The notes beneath the pieces were generated by a model that worked only from the letters and a program-made list of their open reading frames with translations, was not told where the DNA came from and ran no database searches. Source: Nakamurella sp040546275 (lineage in GTDB: Bacteria; Actinomycetota; Actinomycetes; Mycobacteriales; Nakamurellaceae). Taken from it: DNA of 64,000 bases. The position numbers and the translations under genes are program-made. The DNA lies in NCBI RefSeq assembly GCF_040546275.1, contig NZ_JBEPNO010000012.1:1-64000 (forward strand), read 5' to 3'. The first letter of the stretch is position 1; each line of letters opens with the position of its first letter. Positions 50,512 through 58,842 of this stretch are shown piece by piece.

Positions 50512-51058
50512 GTCGGCGGGCGCGGGCGTCGAGCTGGAACGCCAGGACGGGGTCGGCATTCCGGACCGGTGGGCTCGGCTGTGGACGCCGCACCGCATGG
50601 CGTACGTCACAGCCGGCGATCGGGAGACTGTCGACGGTGGTAACGGATGCCCGTTCTGCCGCATTCCGACCCTCGAGGACGCGGAAGGTCTGGTGGTGGC
50701 GCGGGGTGCGGCGGTCTATGCCGTCCTCAATCTGTTCCCCTACAACCCCGGTCACCTGATGCTGGTGCCCTACCGTCACGTGGCCGACTACACCGAACTC
50801 GAAACCACGGAGCGCACCGAGCTGGGGGATTTCACCAGCCACGCGATGACGGTGCTGCGCAAGGTTTCCGGCCCGCACGGGTTCAACATCGGCATCAACG
50901 CCGGTGACTCCGCCGGTGCCGGAATAGCTGCCCACCTGCACCAGCATGTGGTTCCGCGGTGGGGCGGAGACGCGAACTTCATGCCCGTCATCGGGGCGAC
51001 CAAGGTCCTACCCCAGCTGCTCGGGGAAACGCGCGCTCTGCTCGCCGACGCCTGGTGA
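50504..51058 (+). CDS. HIT-family diadenosine tetraphosphate phosphorylase-like protein
   Basis: The product is about 184 residues from GTG 50504, overlapping thrS by eight bases. The HIT motif HLHQHVVPRW is complete, and GNGCPFCRI with NLFPYNPGHLMLVPYRH marks the Ap4A-phosphorylase-like branch. The mycobacterial counterpart at this position, Rv2613c, cleaves Ap4A. Aminoacyl-tRNA synthetases make such dinucleotides as by-products, which fits its place behind thrS. GTG 50480 is an alternative start. Confidence 0.9.
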   Translation: MAESAGAGVELERQDGVGIPDRWARLWTPHRMAYVTAGDRETVDGGNGCPFCRIPTLEDAEGLVVARGAAVYAVLNLFPYNPGHLMLVPYRHVADYTELETTERTELGDFTSHAMTVLRKVSGPHGFNIGINAGDSAGAGIAAHLHQHVVPRWGGDANFMPVIGATKVLPQLLGETRALLADAW

Positions 51059-51193
51059 CCCGCCGGCCGGCGGGCCATCGAACCGACGACACCGATTTCC
51101 CGGCTGCGCCGAAGGTGCTGACGCGCCGACTATTCTTCAAGAACTTCCGCTCCCGGCACCACCGCTGATCCGATCTTGCAAGGGGTTACCGAC

Positions 51194-51862
51194 ATGCTCA
51201 ACGCCATTGCGCGAGGCTCGGTATCCAAGGTCACCGATCCGATCGGTCGAGGTCTGCTGCGGATGGGGTTGAGCCCCGACCTGGTCACGGTGATCGGCAC
51301 CGTCGGCGCGGTCGCCGCCTCCATCGCGCTCTTCCCGGCCGGGCACCTGTTCTGGGGAACGGTCGCCGTCACGATCTTCGTGTTCTTCGACCTGTTCGAC
51401 GGCGCCATGGCCAGGGCGCGCGGGTACGGGACGAGCTTCGGTCTGGTGCTGGATGCCTCTTGCGACCGCATCGCCGACGGCGCACTCTTCGGCTCGCTGG
51501 CCTTCTACTCGTTCGTGACCAAGCACGACGCACGGCTCGGCGTCGCCTGCCTGATCATCCTGGTGGCGGGCCAGGTGATCTCCTACGTCAAGGCCAGGGC
51601 CGACTCGGTCGACCTGCACGTTGGCGGTGCGATCGCCGAACGTGCCGAGCGCAACGTGCTGGGTCTGGTCGGTGCAGGTCTGGCCGGGCTGGGCCTGACG
51701 CTCGCGCTGCCGATCTGCCTCTGGCTCCTGGCCGCCGCCTGCCTCGTCACCGTCGTGCAGCGCCTCTACCAGGTGCGGACCGCAGCCAAGGACGTCGGAC
51801 GGGCCGGCGCTGCTGACCAGGGAGCCGCCGGGCTCGGGCCGGCCAGCGGCCGCCAGCGGTGA
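51194..51862 (+). CDS. pgsA: Phosphatidylinositol phosphate synthase (CDP-alcohol phosphatidyltransferase)
   Basis: The product is 222 residues. ATG 51194 has AAGGGG at 51180-51185. The CDP-alcohol phosphotransferase signature is complete from FDGAMARARG to ASCD, with four metal-binding aspartates. Six membrane helices are predicted. By synteny with mycobacterial pgsA1 it joins CDP-diacylglycerol to inositol phosphate, the first step to phosphatidylinositol mannosides. It is followed by the acyltransferase gene in a GTGA overlap. Confidence 0.93.
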   Translation: MLNAIARGSVSKVTDPIGRGLLRMGLSPDLVTVIGTVGAVAASIALFPAGHLFWGTVAVTIFVFFDLFDGAMARARGYGTSFGLVLDASCDRIADGALFGSLAFYSFVTKHDARLGVACLIILVAGQVISYVKARADSVDLHVGGAIAERAERNVLGLVGAGLAGLGLTLALPICLWLLAAACLVTVVQRLYQVRTAAKDVGRAGAADQGAAGLGPASGRQR

Positions 51863-52803
51863 GCAAGACTTCCGATGCCCTGATCTCGTTGGGATACCGG
51901 GCCGGATGGGCTGCGGCCGGGAAAGTACCGGAAGGGCTCGCCTACCGCATCGCGGATCTGGCCGCCGACCGCGCGATGGCCCGTCGGGGTCCTGCCGTCG
52001 TGCGCTACGCGAGAAACCTGTCGAGGGTGCTCGGCGACCGGGCCACACCCCGTCGGCTGCACGAGGTGACCGCCGCGGGGTTGCGGTCCGCTGCGCGGTT
52101 CTGGCTCGAGACGTTCCGCCTCCCCTCGATGGACCACGATGAGGTCGCCGCCCGGTCGCTCTCCGAGACCACCGGCATGGAACACATCGGGGCCGCGGTC
52201 GCCGCCGGCCGCGGGATGGTGCTGGCTCTGCCGCACTGCGGCAACTGGGACGTCGCCGGACTGATGCTGGCCCACGAGTACGGATCGCTGACGAGTGTCG
52301 CCGAACGACTGAAACCGGAGAGCCTGTACCGCAAGTTCCTGGAGTTCCGGCAGTCGTTGGGCATGGAAATCCTCCCTTTGACGGGTGGCGCGACCCCGAC
52401 CTCGACGCTGCTCAAGGAGCGGTTGCGGGCAGGCGGCGTCGTGTGTCTGCTCGGCGATCGGGACCTGACCGCGAGCGGTGTGCCGGTGACGTTCTTCGGG
52501 GAGCCGACCAGGATGCCCGCCGGGCCGGCCATGCTGGCAGCCTTGACCGGAGCCGACCTCTGCGTCGTCGATCTGAGTTTCACCCGCAATGGCTCCGAGT
52601 GGGGTTGGAAGCACACGATCACGCCGCCGATCGAGCTGCCCGGGACGAGGTTGGCCGAGCGGGTCAAGCTCGGTACCCAGGCGATCGCGACCGAGTTCGA
52701 GCGTGGCATCTCCCGCCATCCGCAGGACTGGCACATGTTGTCGCCCCTGTGGTTGGCCGATCTGCCGGCTGGACACGCGGCCCTGCCGGGGGTGGATCGG
52801 TGA
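51859..52803 (+). CDS. patA: Phosphatidylinositol mannoside acyltransferase
   Basis: The product is 314 residues of the LpxL/HtrB-like lysophospholipid acyltransferase family. The catalytic His-x4-Asp is seen in LPHCGNWDVAG near residue 125, and the substrate-binding block in LLGDRDLTASGVPVTFFG. In mycobacteria the gene at this position (Rv2611c, PatA) adds a fatty acid to the mannose of PIM1. The GTG start overlaps the pgsA stop and its stop overlaps the pimA start, so the three should be made together at the inner face of the membrane. Confidence 0.92.
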   Translation: MSKTSDALISLGYRAGWAAAGKVPEGLAYRIADLAADRAMARRGPAVVRYARNLSRVLGDRATPRRLHEVTAAGLRSAARFWLETFRLPSMDHDEVAARSLSETTGMEHIGAAVAAGRGMVLALPHCGNWDVAGLMLAHEYGSLTSVAERLKPESLYRKFLEFRQSLGMEILPLTGGATPTSTLLKERLRAGGVVCLLGDRDLTASGVPVTFFGEPTRMPAGPAMLAALTGADLCVVDLSFTRNGSEWGWKHTITPPIELPGTRLAERVKLGTQAIATEFERGISRHPQDWHMLSPLWLADLPAGHAALPGVDR

Positions 52804-53927
52804 GGGTCGGGCTGGTCTGTCCCTACTCGTTCGACATCCCCGGTGGCGTCCAGGGTCATGTGGCCGATCTCGCCCACACCCTGATCGACCTCGGCCACGA
52901 GGTGTCGGTACTCGCACCGGGCGACGACGACGGCGACTTCCCGGACTTCGTGGTGCCGGCCGGGCGCAGTGTCGGTATTCCCTACAACGGATCGGTCGCC
53001 AGGCTCTCGTTCGGACCGGTGTCGTACACCAGGGTCAGGAGGTGGATGCGGGCCGGTAATTTCGACGTGCTGCACCTGCACGAACCGGTGGCGCCGAGCC
53101 TGTCGATGCTCGCCCTGATGGTTGCGGACGGACCGATCGTGGCCACCTTCCACACCGCCAATCCCCGCTCCCGGATGCTGACGACCTTCCAGGGCATGCT
53201 CCAGCCGTTCCTCGAGAAGATCACCGGACGGATCGCCGTCAGCGAGTTGGCTCGTCAGGTCCAGGTCGAGCACCTGGGTGGCGACGCCGTCGTCATCCCG
53301 AACGGTGTCGACGTCGCGTCCTACGCCGCCGCTCCACCACTCCCGGGTTATCCACGCAGGGGCGGCACCATCGGCTTCATCGGACGGTTCGACGAACCGC
53401 GCAAAGGCATGGCCACCCTGCTGGAAGCCCTGAGACTCCTGGTCGTCGATCGGCCGGACCTCCAGCTGCTGGTGGCCGGTAGCGGGGACGAGAAGGAACT
53501 GCTGGAAGAGGCGGGGGAGCTGGCCGACCATCTGCGCATCCTCGGGTTGATCTCGACGCCGGACAAGGCTTCCCTGCTCCATTCGGTCGATCTCTACTGC
53601 GCACCGAATACAGGTGGCGAGAGCTTCGGGATGATCCTCACCGAGGCGATGAGTGCCGGGTGCCCGGTGGTGGCCAGCGACCTCGACGCCTTCTCGCGGG
53701 TGCTCGAAGCCGGAACCGCCGGAGTACTGACGCCCGTCGAGGATGCCCCGGCGCTCGCGGCCGCCATCGGCGGGTTGTTGGACGATCCTGCCCGCCGCGT
53801 GTCGATGGTGGCCGCGGCCCGCCTTGCGGTGGCCGCCTACGACTGGCCGTTGGTCGCGGCCAAGGTCGTCAGGGTCTACGAAACGGTGATCGCTGCCGAT
53901 CCGCGTTCGGTGGTCGCGGCGGACTGA
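52800..53927 (+). CDS. pimA: Phosphatidylinositol alpha-mannosyltransferase
   Basis: The product is 375 residues, a GT-B fold retaining glycosyltransferase of family GT4. The N-terminal PYSFDIPGGVQGHV loop, the middle HTANPRSRM block and the donor-binding GGESFGMILTEAMSAGCPVV with two Glu residues are as in PimA. It transfers the first mannose from GDP-mannose to phosphatidylinositol. The GTG start overlaps the previous stop by four bases and follows a GGGGG tract. The synteny makes the assignment strong. Confidence 0.95.
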   Translation: MRVGLVCPYSFDIPGGVQGHVADLAHTLIDLGHEVSVLAPGDDDGDFPDFVVPAGRSVGIPYNGSVARLSFGPVSYTRVRRWMRAGNFDVLHLHEPVAPSLSMLALMVADGPIVATFHTANPRSRMLTTFQGMLQPFLEKITGRIAVSELARQVQVEHLGGDAVVIPNGVDVASYAAAPPLPGYPRRGGTIGFIGRFDEPRKGMATLLEALRLLVVDRPDLQLLVAGSGDEKELLEEAGELADHLRILGLISTPDKASLLHSVDLYCAPNTGGESFGMILTEAMSAGCPVVASDLDAFSRVLEAGTAGVLTPVEDAPALAAAIGGLLDDPARRVSMVAAARLAVAAYDWPLVAAKVVRVYETVIAADPRSVVAAD

Positions 53928-53980
53928 CATGCTCTGCGATATTGCATTGTCCCGACGCTCCCGGCTCCGGTCCCGCGCAC

Positions 53981-54025
53981 GCCAACACTGCACACGCCAA
54001 CACCGCACCCGCCAACACCGCACCC
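53981..54025 (+). repeat. Three 15-base tandem repeats after pimA
   Basis: GCCAACACCGCACCC-like units begin at 53981, 53996 and 54011, and a decayed copy begins at 54026. They lie in the 135-base gap between pimA and the NUDIX gene. The AGGAAGGA ribosome binding site for the NUDIX gene follows at 54043-54050. Confidence 0.8.
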
Positions 54026-54062
54026 GCCCAGACCCGCCACATCAGGAAGGACCGCCACAGCA

Positions 54063-55037
54063 GTGACCACCATTGTCGTCGTCGTCCTCCTGGTCGTCCT
54101 GCTGCTGGCCGCGCTGCGACTGTGGCTGACGGCCAATCGTCTCGACCGGTTGCACGTCCGGACGGAGGCGGCGTGGGCCGCGCTGGAAGGTGCGTTGTCG
54201 CGCCGCATCGTCGCCACCAGGGCGGCCGCCGCGGCCGGTGCATTCTCCGGACCGGACGCCGACCGGCTCCGACAGCTCACCCGTCAGGCCGACCGCGCCG
54301 GGCGGGCAACCAGGGCAGATGCGGAGAACGACCTGTCCAGGGCGCTGTCCACCCAACCCCCGGTCAAGGCGGAGCTGGCCGCCGAACTGCTCGATGCGGG
54401 GGAGCGGGTGGCGCTGGCCAGGAGCTTCTACAACGACGCCGTCCGGGACACCAGGGCGCTGCGGGCCGTGTGGTTCACCCGGTTGTTCAGACTGGCCGGG
54501 CGGGCGGCACTGCCCGATTACTTCGAGATCACCGACCAGGTCTCGGCGAGCGCGTCGGAACGGACCGCCGCGCGGGTGGTGCTCGTCGACGAACGGCAAC
54601 GAGTGCTGCTCTTCTCCTTCACCGACCCGCAGGGCATTCCCACCTGGTTTCCCACCGGTGGCGGCGTCGAGCCGGGTGAGGACCTCCGTACTGCGGCCGT
54701 CCGTGAGCTGTTGGAAGAGACCGGGCTGGTGCTGGCCGCCGACGACCTCGTCGGGCCGATCTGGCGCCGGTCCGCGCAGTTCGTCTTCACCGGGGTGCTC
54801 TACGACCAGACAGAGTTCTACTTCACAGCCTGTGCCCCACCGGGTTTCGAGGTCGACATTGCCGGTTTCACCGATGTCGAGCGGCACAGCATCACCGGCT
54901 ACCGCTGGTTCTCCGCGGCGGATCTGACGTCCTCCACCGACACCTTCTATCCGCTCGAGTTGGCTGCACGGCTGGGTGAGGTCCACCGTGCGTTGGGTCA
55001 CGAGGGTGTCGCCGGCCGGATGGTCGAGATCAGCTGA
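54063..55037 (+). CDS. Membrane-anchored NUDIX hydrolase (Rv2609c-like)
   Basis: The product is 324 residues. GTG 54063 is followed by one membrane helix (TIVVVVLLVVLLLAALRLWL), then a helical region of about 100 residues (LemA-like in appearance). The NUDIX domain has the complete box G-x5-E-x7-RELLEETG near residue 205. Mycobacterial Rv2609c, at the same place behind pimA, has the same layout. Its substrate is not known; conserved linkage suggests a housekeeping or lipid-related role for a nucleotide-linked compound at the membrane. Confidence 0.87.
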   Translation: MTTIVVVVLLVVLLLAALRLWLTANRLDRLHVRTEAAWAALEGALSRRIVATRAAAAAGAFSGPDADRLRQLTRQADRAGRATRADAENDLSRALSTQPPVKAELAAELLDAGERVALARSFYNDAVRDTRALRAVWFTRLFRLAGRAALPDYFEITDQVSASASERTAARVVLVDERQRVLLFSFTDPQGIPTWFPTGGGVEPGEDLRTAAVRELLEETGLVLAADDLVGPIWRRSAQFVFTGVLYDQTEFYFTACAPPGFEVDIAGFTDVERHSITGYRWFSAADLTSSTDTFYPLELAARLGEVHRALGHEGVAGRMVEIS

Positions 55038-55190
55038 CCGACATACCTTGTCGACCTGGCAGGGAGGCGTGGGATGCAGAGCGGAGGCGGCCGGCCCATC
55101 GGGTGGTGATTCTGCTCGAAGTGGCTCGAAGTTGTGGGCGGCGCGGCGGGTCTGACGCCGGACTCACGGCGTGTCCGCCTACGGTGTGTC

Positions 55191-56303
55191 ATGCGTTCGC
55201 ACCGAATCCTTGCTGTAGTTGCCGTCTCGATGCTCCTGCTGACGGCCTGTTCGTCGGGTAGTCAGGCGACGTCGACCGCGTCGACCACGCCGGTGGTCAG
55301 CAGCCCGGCATCCAGTTCGCCCGCGTCGTCGGCGGCCGTGAGTTCGGCGCCGGCCACCGCGGGAACCACCCCAAGGAAGCCGACTACCGTCCCGAAGACC
55401 ACGGCGAAGCTCAAACCCGTCGTCAAGCCCGGTCCCGGTGTCGATCCGCTGACGGGCGGCACTCCGAGTCCGAATCCTGTCATCGCCACCAAGATCGACA
55501 ACACCTACTTCGCCATTCCCCAGTTCGGGGTGGCCGACGCCGACGTCGTTTTCGTCGAACAGGTCGAAGGCGGCCTGACCAGAATCATCGCCGTTTTCCA
55601 CAGCACGCTGCCGACCGAGGTCGGTCCGGTGCGCAGTGTCCGTTCGACGGACGCCCAGCTGCTGCCCGCTTTCGGCAGGCCGGGTCTGGTGTTCTCCGGT
55701 GGTGCCGGAGGCCCGCTCGCCGCTCTGGCCAAGACGGCCATCGTCGACACCTCCGGGCTCGGTTCGGCGTACTTCCGTTCCGACGTGGCGAGTGGCACCT
55801 ACAACCTGCACGCTGACCTGACGAAGGTCGCAGCCCAAGCGCAGGGCCTCGGCCCGGTCAGGTCGATCGGATTCACCTTCGTCCCGAAGTCGGCGGAAGT
55901 CTCTGCGGGCAAAGCAGTCTCGTCGATCCAGGTGGTGATGGAGCAGGGTGAGACCGACTTCAGCTATACCGGCGGTCGGTTCGTGCGGATGCGGAACGGT
56001 GAGCAGGTTTCCGACTACCAGGGCCGGCTCGAGACTGCCGACAACGTCCTGGTGATGAACGTCAAGGACACGCCGGACGGCACGGTCGATACGAACGGCG
56101 CGCCTTCGTATCTGACCCAGACGGTCGGTTCCGGGACGGTCACCCTCTACCGGGACGGCCGCGCGGTCACCGGGAAGTGGGCTCGGGCATCGGAGACCGC
56201 AGCGTTTGCCTTCCGTGACTCCAAGAACAATCCGCTCCCGTTCAAGCCGGGCAAGACGTGGATCATGTTGGCTCCGCAGACCGCTCAGGTCAGCGCCGGC
56301 TGA
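55191..56303 (+). CDS. DUF3048 lipoprotein (YerB-like)
   Basis: The product is 370 residues. The signal from ATG 55191 ends in a lipobox LLLTACSS (Cys20). A Ser/Thr/Ala/Pro and Lys-rich spacer leads to the DUF3048 domain (about 95-370): NPVIATKIDNT, VFVEQVEGGLTRIIAVF and GPVRSVRSTDAQ. The family is widespread in Gram-positive bacteria and is exported; its biochemical function is unsettled. It stands alone, followed by a convergent MocR-type gene. Confidence 0.9.
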   Translation: MRSHRILAVVAVSMLLLTACSSGSQATSTASTTPVVSSPASSSPASSAAVSSAPATAGTTPRKPTTVPKTTAKLKPVVKPGPGVDPLTGGTPSPNPVIATKIDNTYFAIPQFGVADADVVFVEQVEGGLTRIIAVFHSTLPTEVGPVRSVRSTDAQLLPAFGRPGLVFSGGAGGPLAALAKTAIVDTSGLGSAYFRSDVASGTYNLHADLTKVAAQAQGLGPVRSIGFTFVPKSAEVSAGKAVSSIQVVMEQGETDFSYTGGRFVRMRNGEQVSDYQGRLETADNVLVMNVKDTPDGTVDTNGAPSYLTQTVGSGTVTLYRDGRAVTGKWARASETAAFAFRDSKNNPLPFKPGKTWIMLAPQTAQVSAG

Positions 56304-56359
56304 TCCGTCTCGAATCGCCCGTCAGGTCAGCGCGGGTCGGATCAGGTTCGAGTTGCCCG

Positions 56360-57862
56360 TCAGGTGAGCCAGCCGGGCACGTCCGATAGGCGGGCCGCGG
56401 CCGCCCGGTCGGCGACCGCCGACAACCGGCGGATGCCGCTGACCAACTTGTCGGCCGGTTGGGTGAACGGGAGCCTTAGGTAGGACTCCATCGTTCCGTC
56501 GGGCCCAAACCGTGGGCCGGGTGCGATGCGGACGCCGACCGCGTGAGCCGATCGGGCCAGTTCGGTGGCGAACGGCCCCGGCAGCGCGACCCACAGACTG
56601 GCGCCGCCCCGCGGATGACTGACCTTCCACTCGGGTCGAGCCGCGGCCAACTCGGCCGTCAGCACGGCGGCCCCGTCGGCGAGCCGTCTGCTCTGCTGGT
56701 CGAGTGCGGCGGTGGGGTCGGCCAGGAAGTGGGCGGCCATCAGCTGTTCCAGGACCGGCCCGGACATGTCGCCGAGTGCTCTGGTGGCGGCCAGCCGATT
56801 GATGACGGCCGGCGCGCCCCGGAGCCAGCCGATCCGGAGACCGCCCCACACCGACTTCGACAGGGACCCGAGGGTCAAGACGCGGTGGCCGTCGTCGAAC
56901 GAGCCCATCCGGGGAGGGAGGGCTCCATGCCCGGGGAACGGCACGTCGCGGAAGGACTCGTCGATCAGCAGGATGGTGTTGCTCGCCTGCGCGGCCTCGA
57001 CGATCCGGGCTCGGGTGGGACCGTCCATCAGCGCGCCGGTCGGATTCTGGAAATCGGGGATCAGGTAAGCCAGGCGGGGCGCAGTCTGCCGCATGGTCGC
57101 CGCGATCAGGTCGGCATCCCACGGCGCGCTGGTGTCCTCGAGTTGCCCTGGTCCCGGCAGGCCGATCGGGCCCGGGATCCGTCGCGCCGCCCGGATCGCG
57201 TCGAGCGCGACGGGATAGGTCGGGCATTCGATCATCACCCGATCCCCGGGGACCGAGAGCTCCTGCAGCGCAAGGGTGAAGGCGTGCTGTCCGCCGTTCG
57301 TGACGAGGATCTGCTCCGCTGTCGTGGCCAGACCGGCCGCGCTGTAGTGGTCGGCAATGGCCTGCCGCAGGACCGGAAGTCCGAAGGGGGCGTAGCCGCC
57401 GCCCGCGGCATAGGCGGGGAGGTCGGCCACCGCCGCCGCGGCGATCCGTTCCAGCGTCCCCTCCGGCGCGGGGAGCGAGGCGACGCTGAGGTCGATCTCG
57501 TCGCCGGTCGATCCCGGATAGCCGAACAGCCCCGCCGGACCGATGTCGCCGGTCGTCCGGGGCGGGCCGCCGGTCTCGGGAAGCCGGAGCCGACTGCCGG
57601 AACCACGTCGGGAATCGAGCCAGCCCTCGTCCCGGAGCAACGTGTAGGCGGCGGCCACGGTGGTGCGCGAGAGTTGCAGTCCGCTGGCCAGGTCGCGCTC
57701 GCTCGGCAGTCCCGAGGTGACGGCAAGACGGCCGTCCAGCACAGCGCTGCGAATCCGGTGGGCCAGCAATCGATAGGCCGGGCCGGCGGCATCCACCGGT
57801 TCCGGTCCGAGCCGCCTGGCCAGAGTGGCTGCGGAGATCCTGGCAGTGGACTCGGGGGTCAT
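56360..57862 (-). CDS. MocR-type regulator (GntR DNA-binding domain fused to aminotransferase)
   Basis: The product is 500 residues. ATG 57862 is chosen because the GntR winged-helix domain begins shortly after (YRLLAHRIRSAVLDG, LPSERDLASGLQLSRTTVA). The rest (about 125-495) is a class I/II aminotransferase fold; the PLP Lys lies in TLGSLSKSVWGGLRIGW. Such proteins usually sense PLP or amino compounds rather than act as enzymes. It is divergent from a YczE-like membrane protein gene, an association known for the YczR branch of MocR regulators. That gene is therefore its likely target. Confidence 0.9.
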   Translation of the reverse strand: MTPESTARISAATLARRLGPEPVDAAGPAYRLLAHRIRSAVLDGRLAVTSGLPSERDLASGLQLSRTTVAAAYTLLRDEGWLDSRRGSGSRLRLPETGGPPRTTGDIGPAGLFGYPGSTGDEIDLSVASLPAPEGTLERIAAAAVADLPAYAAGGGYAPFGLPVLRQAIADHYSAAGLATTAEQILVTNGGQHAFTLALQELSVPGDRVMIECPTYPVALDAIRAARRIPGPIGLPGPGQLEDTSAPWDADLIAATMRQTAPRLAYLIPDFQNPTGALMDGPTRARIVEAAQASNTILLIDESFRDVPFPGHGALPPRMGSFDDGHRVLTLGSLSKSVWGGLRIGWLRGAPAVINRLAATRALGDMSGPVLEQLMAAHFLADPTAALDQQSRRLADGAAVLTAELAAARPEWKVSHPRGGASLWVALPGPFATELARSAHAVGVRIAPGPRFGPDGTMESYLRLPFTQPADKLVSGIRRLSAVADRAAAARLSDVPGWLT

Positions 57863-57864
57863 AG

Positions 57865-57904
57865 GGCCACTTTCCGCCAATTGGCTATAGAAGTCCAGGC
57901 CACT
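57865..57904. promoter_or_regulatory. Direct repeats GGCCACT in the MocR / YczE divergent region
   Basis: GGCCACT occurs at 57865-57871 and 57898-57904, same orientation, 33 bases apart (about three helical turns). The flanks are also similar, with AGGGCCACTTTC against CAGGCCACTATC. MocR proteins bind spaced direct repeats through two GntR domains, so this fits an operator for the divergent pair. The 60-base gap between the two start codons leaves little room for other signals. Confidence 0.5.
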
Positions 57905-57922
57905 ATCGGAAAGGCTTGCCCA

Positions 57923-58735
57923 GTGACACCACCAGAACACTCCAGCCCGCCGGACTCCGGCGCTCCGATTTCCTGCCCTCCGGACCCGAGTGCTGAGGGC
58001 TTCAGCGCCGAGAACTCACCGCCTGTCCGTCGACCGGGCCGCCGATTGCCGTCTTTGCTCATCCCGATCCCGGCCGACCGTCGCGGGCGTCGGTTCAGCC
58101 AGTTGATCGTCGGACTACTGCTGTACGGGTTGACCATGGGGCTGATGGTCAGGGCCGTCCTCGGTCTTGACCCGTGGGATGTCTTCCATTCCGGACTGAC
58201 CCACGTGCTCGCCCGATGGGTCGACATCTCCTACGGCACGGTCATCACCATCGTGTCGGTTCTCGTCCTGCTGCTCTGGATCCCGCTCCGGCAGCGGCCC
58301 GGCGTTGGCACACTGCTGAACGCCGCGATCATTGGTTGGACCACCGATGCGACCCTGTCGATCGTGCCGCCGATGGACAACCTGAGCGTGCGCATCGGCC
58401 TGCTGGTGCTGGCGGTGCTCGGCAACGCCGTCGCCGGCGGCCTGTACATCGGCGCCGGGCTCGGACCCGGTCCGCGCGACGGTCTGATGACCGGGCTCGT
58501 CGCAAGGGGGGTGGGCTCGGTGCGGCTGGTCCGGACCTGTCTGGAGCTCTCGGTGCTCGGCGCCGGGGCTCTGCTGGGCGGTCAGATCGGTTTCGGAACC
58601 GCCGTGTACGCAGTGGCGATCGGACCGCTGCTGCAACTCGTGCTCCCCAGACTGACGATCGGTACGGTGCCGATGGACCTCGTCCGGAGGGTGCGCAGGT
58701 CTCGGCGGACCCGGCCCGAGCCGTCGGAGACGTAG
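57923..58735 (+). CDS. YczE-like integral membrane protein
   Basis: The product is 270 residues from GTG 57923, with GAAAGG at 57909-57914 as ribosome binding site. A Pro/Ser-rich cytoplasmic tail of about 55 residues precedes five or more membrane segments. LDPWDVFHSGL and GLGPGPRDGLMTGL are repeated-type motifs of the YczE/YitT-like family. The substrate is unknown. Divergence from a MocR regulator is the classic arrangement for this family and suggests transport linked to vitamin B6 or amino compounds. Confidence 0.85.
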   Translation: MTPPEHSSPPDSGAPISCPPDPSAEGFSAENSPPVRRPGRRLPSLLIPIPADRRGRRFSQLIVGLLLYGLTMGLMVRAVLGLDPWDVFHSGLTHVLARWVDISYGTVITIVSVLVLLLWIPLRQRPGVGTLLNAAIIGWTTDATLSIVPPMDNLSVRIGLLVLAVLGNAVAGGLYIGAGLGPGPRDGLMTGLVARGVGSVRLVRTCLELSVLGAGALLGGQIGFGTAVYAVAIGPLLQLVLPRLTIGTVPMDLVRRVRRSRRTRPEPSET

Positions 58736-58794
58736 GATTTCCGGGTTCGGCCGTGGTGACTGACTCACCGGCCGGCTCCATGACCAACTCGCCG

Positions 58795-58812
58795 GTGATC
58801 GATGCTGATCAC
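58795..58812. promoter_or_regulatory. Perfect inverted repeat upstream of yebC
   Basis: GTGATC-GATGCT-GATCAC forms an 18-base dyad ending 30 bases before the yebC start. It could be an operator or a hairpin in the leader; no regulator is assigned. Confidence 0.4.
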
Positions 58813-58842
58813 CCGCACAGATGCGCAAGGGGTACTTCGCAC

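Noticed and set aside
48829..50664. 611-codon minus-strand frame opposite thrS
   Set aside because: No recognisable domain; thrS on the other strand is complete and conserved.
52005..54023. 672-codon minus-strand frame opposite the acyltransferase and pimA genes
   Set aside because: Spans two conserved plus-strand genes and shows no family motif.
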